Under the pieces are notes generated by a model. That model made no database searches and had not been told where the DNA came from. It saw only the letters and a list, made by a program, of their open reading frames with translations. 64,000 bases of DNA from Chitinophagaceae bacterium (GTDB lineage: Bacteria > Bacteroidota > Bacteroidia > Chitinophagales > Chitinophagaceae), in the NCBI GenBank assembly GCA_018335935.1, contig JAGXRG010000001.1, positions 46,326-110,325 on the forward strand. Reading direction: 5' to 3'. This document shows, one piece after another, positions 50,046 to 58,775 of this stretch. How positions within the stretch are numbered: position 1 is the first letter of the stretch; every line of letters begins with the position of its first letter. A program made the position numbers and the translations under genes.

Positions 50046-51064
50046 TATTTTGAAATTTTACCAATTAATCTTAATCTACTGATTCCTCCATCAGGATAAA
50101 TATTTAATCGAATATGAGTGATAGATTGCTTATGTAATATTTCACTACTAAATTCATGAATATGATCTGCACTTAATTTTTGTTTAGATAGCAATTCGTT
50201 CCATTCAACATTGTTATTCATCACATCTTCATCACTTCTATTACAACATTCTATGGAACATGAATCCGGATAATTTCCTTTAAAATGACAAGTATCAACA
50301 ATTATTTTTTCAGCAACACCAGGATGAGCAAGTTTCAACATTACCCAATCGCAATTATTAGGAGTTCTATTTCTTTTGGTTTCCCAGCCATCACCCATAT
50401 TGATACTCCTATTAGGCATAATTAAATTACTCATGGCACTAAAGAACATATCGTTACAAGCCAAAGCTTTGCCTCCATTGATTGCTGCTACTAAATCAAT
50501 AGATTCATTGCTGGAAACTTTAGACCAATCTTTAAACACTTCTCCATAAACTCTTAATCTTGCTACACCACCATCAGGATAAATATGTAATCGAATATGT
50601 GTGAAAATTTCATCTGAATTAGATTCATAAAAATTTTGTGAACCTGCATCGAGATGAGACTTTGGCAAGATTTCTTTCCATGAAAGATTTTCCCAATCAG
50701 TGATTCCAACACTACTTTCTAAATTAATTGCTTCAATAGATGCATGAGGAGGATGATTACCTAAAAAGAAATTGGTATCTATATCAAATCCTTTGATTTT
50801 ACCTGATGTAGCTAATTGAATTACTGCCCAATCATGACCAGGAGTTCTTTTTCTTCTACTCTCCCAGCCATCCATCCATTTGCCTCTCTCTGTGTATTTA
50901 TCAGTGATGAAAATACCACGTGTTGGTTTTATTAAATTCTCTTTTTCTGCAAAAAAATCATCAGTTGCAAATAAAACTTTTCCACCCAAACGTTCAGCAG
51001 CTAAATCAGTAAGCTGTGCAAATGCTGGAGCTTCTTTAATGATTTCTTTTACGGTTGTGTTCAT
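50045..51064 (-). CDS. alc: allantoicase
   Basis: Two repeats with TKYTERGKWMDGWESRRKRTPGHDWAVIQLA / GDGWETKRNRTPNNCDWVMLKLA. Confidence 0.94.
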   Translation of the reverse strand: MNTTVKEIIKEAPAFAQLTDLAAERLGGKVLFATDDFFAEKENLIKPTRGIFITDKYTERGKWMDGWESRRKRTPGHDWAVIQLATSGKIKGFDIDTNFFLGNHPPHASIEAINLESSVGITDWENLSWKEILPKSHLDAGSQNFYESNSDEIFTHIRLHIYPDGGVARLRVYGEVFKDWSKVSSNESIDLVAAINGGKALACNDMFFSAMSNLIMPNRSINMGDGWETKRNRTPNNCDWVMLKLAHPGVAEKIIVDTCHFKGNYPDSCSIECCNRSDEDVMNNNVEWNELLSKQKLSADHIHEFSSEILHKQSITHIRLNIYPDGGISRLRLIGKISK

Positions 51065-51079
51065 ATTTCTATTTAGATA

Positions 51080-51604
51080 TTAATTTGTTTTAAATCCAAT
51101 CCTTTCTCTTTCATCCCAACTTTTTCTTTCAACTTTTTCATCTAATAAATTCTCAATTGCAGAATAAATTTCATTGAGTTGAATATTGTGGCTAGCTGCA
51201 ATATTTTTCAATTCAATAATTTCTTTTGAAAGAGTTTGGTAGTTTATTGTAAATTGTCTTAATGCAATAAATGCTCTTACAATTGAAATATTCATTTTCA
51301 CAGCTTTATCACTTTTTAAAACACTTGCTAACATTGCAACTCCATGTTCAGTAAATGCAAAAGGTGTTATTTTTATATTTCTTTTAGCTTGGGATGCAGT
51401 AACATTTTGTGACCGCATCAAATTTTGCCATTCTGCAACAGTTAAACGAAACATAAAATCGTTCGGAAATCGATTACTATTTCTTTTTACAGCCTGATTT
51501 AATGCTTTGGTTTCAATTTCATATAAAATTGCTAAATCAAAGTCAAGAATAACTTTTTCATTTCTTAGTTCATAAATTATATTTTGAATATGTACTATTT
51601 CCAT
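51080..51604 (-). CDS. ORF6N domain-containing DNA-binding protein (phage antirepressor-like)
   Basis: LRNEKVILDFDLAILYEIETKALNQAVKRNSNRFPNDFMFRLTVAEWQNLMRSQ...PFAFTEHGVAMLASVLKS. Confidence 0.93.
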   Translation of the reverse strand: MEIVHIQNIIYELRNEKVILDFDLAILYEIETKALNQAVKRNSNRFPNDFMFRLTVAEWQNLMRSQNVTASQAKRNIKITPFAFTEHGVAMLASVLKSDKAVKMNISIVRAFIALRQFTINYQTLSKEIIELKNIAASHNIQLNEIYSAIENLLDEKVERKSWDERERIGFKTN

Positions 51605-51628
51605 AAATAATTAATTAAAATATTGAAA

Positions 51629-52954
51629 TTACTTTCTCAAAAGCCATGTTCCTTTATTTTTTTGTTTAATTTGATTATTTTGAAAAACAGTCTCACCATT
51701 TACGATAGTTTCTAATATAATTCCATAAAGACTTTCACCAATATATGGACTTATTTTATGTTTAAAATAAATATCTTCTTCTTTAACTAATTTGATTTCA
51801 TTTGGATTCCAAATTACAAAATCTGCATCAGCACCAATTTCAATTTTTCCTTTGTTTGCTATATTTAAAAACTTTGCAGGTTTTGAAGTAACTAAAGGAA
51901 TAAACTCTTCCAAACTCATCATTTCTTTTAGAGCAGTCCATGAACCACTTAATAAAAACTGAATACCAGCAATACCACCCCAAGCTTTTTTTAAATCTCC
52001 AGTTTCAATTTCTTTTAATGAAGCAGGTGCAGGGGAATGATCAGTTGATATAAAATCTAATGTTCCATTGAGCAAGGCTTGTCTTAATTGATCATTATTT
52101 TCTTTTTCACGAATCGGTGGAGCACATTTATAAATTGTTTTAGCATCTGGAATATTATCGGCATTAAAATATAAATATTGAGTGCAGGTTTCAGCAGTTA
52201 TAGGTAAACCTTCTTTACGTGCACTTTCAATCATTTCTAATGCATCTGCAGATGAAACATGAACAATATGAATTTTACATTGATGTTTTCTACATAAATC
52301 AATCATCATTTTAATAGCATCATTTTCCCAATGTTTTGGTCTACTGGCTAAATAATGTTGATAGCTTGTTGGATGATTTTCAAAATCACAATCAACCTCA
52401 TCAGTATACATTTCACAATGAACTAAAAGTGGAAGATTAAATTTTGCAATTGTTGGCATTGCAATTTCTAAATCATCTCGAGTAACATTTGGAAATTCAT
52501 CAATACCAGAATGAGTTAAAAAACATTTTATTCCAATGACTCCTGATTGCAATAACTCTTCTAAATCATTTACATTGCTTGGAATTAATCCTGCATAAAA
52601 ACCACAGTTAACGTTTAATTTATTTTCTGATGATTGTAGTTTTTGTTGAAATGCTGAAACAGTTGTGGTTACTGGACTTGCATTTAGTGGCATATCAACA
52701 ATTGTTGTTGTTCCACCAGCTGCAGCAGCTTTTGTTGCTGTATCAAAACCTTCCCACTCTGTTCTTCCAGGTTCATTTACATGAACATGAACATCAATAA
52801 CACCTGGCATGATAATATGATTTCCAAAATCCTCTGCATCATTAATTTTATCAAAAATTATTTGCTTAATTATTTGATTTGAAAATATAATAGTTGCAGG
52901 TTGAAGTTTTTGGTTCACCCAACATTGATGGCTATATATTTTTCTTTCTGTCAA
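51629..52954 (-). CDS. allB: allantoinase
   Basis: IIMPGVIDVHVHVNEPGRTEWEGFDTATKAAAAGGTTTIVDMPLNASP; cyclic amidohydrolase. Confidence 0.94.
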   Translation of the reverse strand: MTERKIYSHQCWVNQKLQPATIIFSNQIIKQIIFDKINDAEDFGNHIIMPGVIDVHVHVNEPGRTEWEGFDTATKAAAAGGTTTIVDMPLNASPVTTTVSAFQQKLQSSENKLNVNCGFYAGLIPSNVNDLEELLQSGVIGIKCFLTHSGIDEFPNVTRDDLEIAMPTIAKFNLPLLVHCEMYTDEVDCDFENHPTSYQHYLASRPKHWENDAIKMMIDLCRKHQCKIHIVHVSSADALEMIESARKEGLPITAETCTQYLYFNADNIPDAKTIYKCAPPIREKENNDQLRQALLNGTLDFISTDHSPAPASLKEIETGDLKKAWGGIAGIQFLLSGSWTALKEMMSLEEFIPLVTSKPAKFLNIANKGKIEIGADADFVIWNPNEIKLVKEEDIYFKHKISPYIGESLYGIILETIVNGETVFQNNQIKQKNKGTWLLRK

Positions 52955-52962
52955 AATAAAAT

Positions 52963-55254
52963 TTACGATTTATTATATAAACCCATCAACACTTTTTCTG
53001 GTGTAATAGGTGCACAATATTTAATAGTTGAATTTGGATTGAATGCTAATACTGCATTACGTATGGCAAAGAATGCTCCAATACCATACATTAAAGGTGG
53101 TTCACCAACTGCCTTTGATTTCAAGATTGCTAAATTATCTTTTGCTGTATGTAAAAATTCAATTTTCAGTTCTTTTGGAACAGCATATATATCAGGAATT
53201 TTATAGGTACTTAATGCATTACTCAATAGTTTTCCTTGTTCATTGTAAACAATTTCTTCCATCGTCATCCAACCTATTCCTTGAACCAAGCCTCCTTCAC
53301 ACTGACCAATATCAATTGCAAGATTCATGCTTGCTCCAGCATCATGCATTACATTCACAGCATCGATCTCATAAGTTCCCCTTAAACAATCAACAGTAAC
53401 TTCTGTTATGGCTGTTCCATAAACATGATAAGCAAAAGGATGTCCTTTTTCAATTGTTTTATCATAATGAATTATAGGAGTTGCATAATGACCTTTAGCA
53501 CTTAAATTTTTTCGTTTGAAAAATGCTTTTTCGATAATATTTTTCCAGGTAAATTCAGTTGCTTTTTCATTTAAAAACAAGATTTCATTTTGAAATGAAA
53601 TAGTTGTTAGCTCATCTAATTTAAATTCTTCTTTAATAAAATTGTTGAGTGTTTCATTGATTTGCTGACAAGCATTCTGCAATGCTTTACCATTTAAATC
53701 GGCAGTTGAACTTGCTGCTGAAGGTGAAGTATTAGCTACTCTTGTTGTATTGGTGGTTTCTAATTTAATTTTATGTTCAGGAATACCAAAGCATTTTGCA
53801 GCTACTTGTATCATTTTAGTATTCACACCTTGTCCCATTTCAACTGCACCAGTACTTACACCAACAGAACCATCAGAATATACATGAACTAATGCTCTTG
53901 CCTGATTCATCATAGTTTTAGTAAAAGAAATGCCAAAGCAAATAGGCATTAATGAATATCCTTTTTTATAAAATTTATTTGAAGAATTAAAAGCTTCAAC
54001 TCTTTGTTTAATTTCCTCTAGATTGAATTTTTGTTTTGCTTCTTGCCAGCACTCTGTTGCTTCAGTTTCTTTTAATATTTGGCCATAAGAAAATTCATCA
54101 CCATCTTTTACTAAATTTTTTTCTTGAATCGCACTTGTATCCACACCTAATTGTTTTGCTGCAAAATCAATTGCAGCTTCAATTACAAACATACCCTGTG
54201 GTCCACCAAAACCTCTAAATGCTGTATTGGGTGGAAGATTGGTTTTGCAAGAATGAGCAATTGCTGTAACGTTTGGAATAAAATAACTATTGGTACAATG
54301 AAATAAAGTTCTTTCTAAAATTGCTGGAGATAAATCTGCAGCAGCACCACCATTTTGATAAAAAGTAACTTCATATGCTTTTATTTTAAAATTTTCATCT
54401 AGTCCAATTTTAAAATCACTGCTGTAAGGATTTCTTTTACCGGTCATTCGCATATCTTCCATTCTATGCAAAATAATTTTTGCCGGTTTTTTTAAAACAT
54501 AAGCCACTAAAGCAGTCATTGTAGCATAAGCACTTGCTTGATCTTCTTTTCCCCCAAAACCACCACCCAAACGTGGCACATCAACCTCAACTTGATTCAT
54601 ACCAACACCTAAGACCCTTGCAATAGTTCTTTGAACTGCAGTTGGACCTTGTGTGGATGAAAATATTTTTACACTATTATGTTCTGTTGGAAAAGCATAT
54701 GCACCTTGAGTTTCGAGATATAAATGTTCTTGGCCATTGGTATCAGCTGTGCCTTCAAAAACATATTTACAATTCGCAAATGAAGTATCTGTATTGCCTA
54801 ATTTAAATTTTCTTGAAGTTGATAATAATTTATTTTTTTGGAAAGCAACTCGAGGATTTGTAATTACAGGAAGTGGTTCATATTCTATTTTTATTTTTTG
54901 AAGAGCTTCTTCTGCTTCATCTTCAGATTCTGCTGCAACTAATAAAATAGGTTGTCCCCAAAAATGAACTTCATCTTCTGCCAATAATGGTTCATCAGGA
55001 ATGATTCCTCCAATTTGATTTTGATTAGGGATATCTCGATATGAAAATATTTTTAGCACTCCTTTACTTTGTTCAGCTTCAGTAAAATCAATGCTTTTAA
55101 TTTTTGCATGTGCAATATGAGCATCAAATATTTTAATAAAAGCTGTTCCTTCTGCCACCGGCAAATCATCTATATACATTGATTTACCAGCCACATGATT
55201 ATAAAAATCCGGACCGATAAAAGATGAGTTTTCTATGTTTTTAGTGCTTGACAA
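52963..55254 (-). CDS. xdhB: xanthine dehydrogenase molybdopterin-binding subunit
   Basis: GGGFGGKEDQASAYATMTALVAYVLKKPAKIILHR; FRGFGGPQGMFVIEAAID; GAVEMGQGVNTKMIQ. Confidence 0.95.
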   Translation of the reverse strand: MSSTKNIENSSFIGPDFYNHVAGKSMYIDDLPVAEGTAFIKIFDAHIAHAKIKSIDFTEAEQSKGVLKIFSYRDIPNQNQIGGIIPDEPLLAEDEVHFWGQPILLVAAESEDEAEEALQKIKIEYEPLPVITNPRVAFQKNKLLSTSRKFKLGNTDTSFANCKYVFEGTADTNGQEHLYLETQGAYAFPTEHNSVKIFSSTQGPTAVQRTIARVLGVGMNQVEVDVPRLGGGFGGKEDQASAYATMTALVAYVLKKPAKIILHRMEDMRMTGKRNPYSSDFKIGLDENFKIKAYEVTFYQNGGAAADLSPAILERTLFHCTNSYFIPNVTAIAHSCKTNLPPNTAFRGFGGPQGMFVIEAAIDFAAKQLGVDTSAIQEKNLVKDGDEFSYGQILKETEATECWQEAKQKFNLEEIKQRVEAFNSSNKFYKKGYSLMPICFGISFTKTMMNQARALVHVYSDGSVGVSTGAVEMGQGVNTKMIQVAAKCFGIPEHKIKLETTNTTRVANTSPSAASSTADLNGKALQNACQQINETLNNFIKEEFKLDELTTISFQNEILFLNEKATEFTWKNIIEKAFFKRKNLSAKGHYATPIIHYDKTIEKGHPFAYHVYGTAITEVTVDCLRGTYEIDAVNVMHDAGASMNLAIDIGQCEGGLVQGIGWMTMEEIVYNEQGKLLSNALSTYKIPDIYAVPKELKIEFLHTAKDNLAILKSKAVGEPPLMYGIGAFFAIRNAVLAFNPNSTIKYCAPITPEKVLMGLYNKS

Positions 55255-55263
55255 ATTAAAAAA

Positions 55264-56652
55264 TTAAATGTTTGCTAATGTGCTTTCAACTAATGATTCA
55301 GCGTTAGAGAAATGTGTAAGGAATAATTGTCTTAACAATAATCTTTTATAATCTGCAGTTCCTCTAGCATCACTTATGGGTGCAATTTCATTTTGCATAA
55401 TTTGATTTGCTTGAATCAAAACTTCTGCTTTTAATATTTTACCAATTAAAAACTGACAAGTATCTTTTAAATATTTTGGATAAGGGGCAACACCACCAGC
55501 CGAAAGATGAATATTTTGTATTACATCATTTTCTAAACGCAACAAGCATGCACAGTTAACACTTGCTATATCTAAATGAGTTCTTTTACATACTTTTTCA
55601 AAGTTGAAAATGGAATTTGCATTGGGCTTATTAAAAATTATTTGATGAATGATTTCATTCTCATGTTTATCCATTTGTTTATAGCCAATATAAAAATCAT
55701 TCAAATTTATTTGCCTACCTGTATTAAAAATTATATCAGCATCTAATGCTAATAAAAAAACAGTCATATCTCCAATAGGTGATGCATTCACCAAGTTTCC
55801 TGCAATAGTTGCCATGTTTCTAATAGGTGTGGAAGAAACTAGTTTGACATGTTGTTCTAATTTTGGGAAACAATTATTAATGATAGTTGATTCAGCAAAC
55901 TCACTCACAGTTGTAGATGCTGAAAGAATTATTTTATGATTCGATTCTGATATTCCTTTCAAACTACAATCATCAAATAAATTATTAATGCTAGATTCTT
56001 TAACTAGATGATGTTTTTGAACATTCAAATCTGTACCACCACCAATATTTAATGCTGTTTCAGATTTATTGAATATAGAATGAATATTTTTTAACCTTTC
56101 TTCAATACCTAAAAAATAAACAGGTAAATATTTATGTTCAATTAACCATTCTAAATTTTGCTGAGAACGTTTATTAGAGATTTGTTCAGATAATTGTTGA
56201 GCAGCTCTTTCAATAGATTTGTAACCAGTACATCTACAAATATTACCATCAATCATTTTAATAGCATCATTGAAAGTAGAGTGGTTTTCGTTCATTACAA
56301 AACCAGTTAATGACATTACAAACCCAATGGTACAAAAACCACATTGTGTACCATTTGCATCTACCATAGCTTGTTGAACTGGAGTTAATGCTGATTGATT
56401 AATTCCTTCAACTGTTACAATATGTTTTCCATGAGCATTGATTAAAGGCATCAAGCAACTAGTCATATTTCTATATACCAATTTACCATTGTCAAATGCT
56501 CCTACTAATATGGTACAAGCTCCACAATCTCCTTCTCTACAACCAATTTTTGTTCCTGTTAACCTTTTATGATAACGAACAAAATCTAATACAGTTGAAC
56601 CAGGTGGTTCATTGGTTTGAACAGATTGATTATTTAAAATAAATTCAATCAT
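55264..56652 (-). CDS. xdhA: xanthine dehydrogenase small subunit (2Fe-2S / FAD)
   Basis: GCREGDCGACTILVGAF, TQCGFCTIGFVMS, GNICRCTGYKSI; FAD domain ATIAGNLVNASPIGDM. Confidence 0.95.
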   Translation of the reverse strand: MIEFILNNQSVQTNEPPGSTVLDFVRYHKRLTGTKIGCREGDCGACTILVGAFDNGKLVYRNMTSCLMPLINAHGKHIVTVEGINQSALTPVQQAMVDANGTQCGFCTIGFVMSLTGFVMNENHSTFNDAIKMIDGNICRCTGYKSIERAAQQLSEQISNKRSQQNLEWLIEHKYLPVYFLGIEERLKNIHSIFNKSETALNIGGGTDLNVQKHHLVKESSINNLFDDCSLKGISESNHKIILSASTTVSEFAESTIINNCFPKLEQHVKLVSSTPIRNMATIAGNLVNASPIGDMTVFLLALDADIIFNTGRQINLNDFYIGYKQMDKHENEIIHQIIFNKPNANSIFNFEKVCKRTHLDIASVNCACLLRLENDVIQNIHLSAGGVAPYPKYLKDTCQFLIGKILKAEVLIQANQIMQNEIAPISDARGTADYKRLLLRQLFLTHFSNAESLVESTLANI

Positions 56653-57125
56653 TAATATTCAGTTTTATGTTCACTTTCTTGCCACTTTTTAAAGGCAACA
56701 TTAGCTTCTGTTCTTAAAAGTTGTTTTGTAAATAATTTTCTTTCTGAAATGGGTTTTGCAATTTCTTCGTAAATAAATTGATCATCAAATTGAATAGCAG
56801 CAGCATCTTCCTTACTATTGGCATAAAATAATTTATCTGGTCGTGCCCAATAAATAGCTCCTAAACACATAGGACAAGGTTCACAAGAAGTATAAATTTC
56901 ACAACCACTTAATTGAAAAGTATTTAAAGTTTTACATGCTTCTCTAATTGCCACAACTTCAGCATGAGCTGTAGGATCATTTGTAGATGTAACATGATTC
57001 ACACCACGAGCAATAATTTTTCCATCCTTTACAATAACAGCACCAAATGGACCACCATTTCCACTTTCTACATTCTCTATAGAAAGTTGAATGGCTTTTT
57101 TCATAAAATCTTCTTCATTCATCAT
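56652..57125 (-). CDS. guaD: guanine deaminase (nucleoside deaminase family)
   Basis: NDPTAHAEVVAIREACKTLNTFQLSGCEIYTSCEPCPMCLGAIYWARPDK. Confidence 0.92.
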   Translation of the reverse strand: MMNEEDFMKKAIQLSIENVESGNGGPFGAVIVKDGKIIARGVNHVTSTNDPTAHAEVVAIREACKTLNTFQLSGCEIYTSCEPCPMCLGAIYWARPDKLFYANSKEDAAAIQFDDQFIYEEIAKPISERKLFTKQLLRTEANVAFKKWQESEHKTEY

Positions 57126-57250
57126 CAGAACAGTTTTCTAGTTTGGTAAATTGAGCAATATAAAACAGTTGTTAAAGATATTAAAAAAGCCATTTCAAGT
57201 GTATTAGAAACTAAATGTTAGTAATTTTAATTATTGTTTAAAATTATATT

Positions 57251-58288
57251 TTGAAAAGAGATTCTTGGCTTCTTTATCCTTATACTTGTTCAGAGAGGAA
57301 TTTAATTATTCAAAGATTAATTGCCTTATGGGCATTTGCTGAAAGTGGTTTGGGTGGCGTATTACATGCATTACAGGTTCCTTTTACAGGTTTAATAGTT
57401 GGTGGCATTGCCATGATTATAATTACTTTATTGTCGTCACTTTCCAATAATATTTTTAAAGATCTTTCAAAAGCATTTTTTATTGTTGTAGTAGTTAAAC
57501 TAACAATTAGTCCTTATACTCCTATTACTGCCTATTTTGCAATTTTATTTCAAGTGGTATTAGGCTTATTTATTTACAAAATTTTCAACATTAATTATAT
57601 CAGTATTTTATTTTTTTGTTCTATTGCTATGTTAGAGTCTGCCCTACAAAAGATTTTATTGCTTGTAATTTTTTATGGGAAGAATTTATTTATTGCAACA
57701 AATGATTTTATCAATTTTATACTTCAACAATTCTATTTACAAAAAATCAATGCCAGCTTTTGGATTTTGTTGATATACTTATTGATTTATTTTATTGGAG
57801 GAATTTTGATTGCCTATATAACCAATAGAATTATTCATACATCAATACAACAACCTACATTATTATATTTCCATGAGGATGTTTTAGTAGAAAACAAAAA
57901 GAGAAACTTTAAAAAACCATTATTTTATATCTCTCTTGCAGTTCTATTGGCATTGTGTTTTTATTTATTGAACAAACAAAGTACAACAGGATTTAAAATT
58001 TTATATTCATTAGTTTTTAGTTTAATGATAATTATATTTTGGTATTTTATTCTGACACCTTTTGTTTCTAAACAACTTTTAAAGTATTTAAACAAAAAAG
58101 AATATCATTACAAAGTTGAAATTACCAGTATCATGAATTTCATACCAACACTTCAAAAAATTGTCAAAATAGCATGGCAACAAAGTCAATCATATAAAGG
58201 ATTACATAGAATAAATAATTTTATTACTATAGTTTTTAGCTGGGTAATTTTATTTCCACAGCAATCAATAATTAAAAGTGAATGCTAA
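57251..58288 (+). CDS. polytopic membrane protein of unknown function
   Basis: Many hydrophobic helices; TTG start; divergent from the guaD/xdh operon. Confidence 0.75.
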   Translation: MKRDSWLLYPYTCSERNLIIQRLIALWAFAESGLGGVLHALQVPFTGLIVGGIAMIIITLLSSLSNNIFKDLSKAFFIVVVVKLTISPYTPITAYFAILFQVVLGLFIYKIFNINYISILFFCSIAMLESALQKILLLVIFYGKNLFIATNDFINFILQQFYLQKINASFWILLIYLLIYFIGGILIAYITNRIIHTSIQQPTLLYFHEDVLVENKKRNFKKPLFYISLAVLLALCFYLLNKQSTTGFKILYSLVFSLMIIIFWYFILTPFVSKQLLKYLNKKEYHYKVEITSIMNFIPTLQKIVKIAWQQSQSYKGLHRINNFITIVFSWVILFPQQSIIKSEC

Positions 58289-58770
58289 ACATCATTATCT
58301 TTTCAAAGCCTATTCATAGTGGTAAGACTACTGAACTTTTAAATTGGGTAAAAGGAGAGAAAGAATGTTATGGTGTTTTAATGCCAGAATTAAAAAGCAG
58401 AAAATATTTTTACAATATTAATGATGAAACCTATTTTGAAGCTGATATTATTAATAAAGAAACCTCTTCCATAAAAACTCAAATCATTGGTAAGTATTGC
58501 TTCAATGATGCTTCTTTCAAAAAAGCTAATCAAATAATTATTGAAGCATTTCAACAAGAAAAGAGTTTCATCGTCATAGATGAAATTGGCAAGTTAGAAT
58601 TACGACAAGAAGGTTTTTTTGAATGCTTACAAACTATTTTTCAATCTTCCTCCAAAAAAAATCTCTCACTATTATTGGTAGTGAGAGATACTTTATTAGA
58701 TGAGGTGAATCAATTTTTTCAAATAAACGAGTTCAAGTTAATTCACTCAATTGATGAATTAAATGTATAA
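58282..58770 (+). CDS. small P-loop NTPase (THEP1-like)
   Basis: FSKPIHSGKTTELLNWV (Walker A-like), FIVIDEIGKLELRQEGFFECL (Walker B); overlaps the previous gene by 7 nt. Confidence 0.78.
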   Translation: MLNIIIFSKPIHSGKTTELLNWVKGEKECYGVLMPELKSRKYFYNINDETYFEADIINKETSSIKTQIIGKYCFNDASFKKANQIIIEAFQQEKSFIVIDEIGKLELRQEGFFECLQTIFQSSSKKNLSLLLVVRDTLLDEVNQFFQINEFKLIHSIDELNV

Positions 58771-58775
58771 TTGAA

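Noticed and set aside
53043-53399. Plus-strand ORF of 118 aa (His/Gln/Leu-rich)
   Set aside because: Antisense to xdhB; low-complexity composition expected from the complementary strand.
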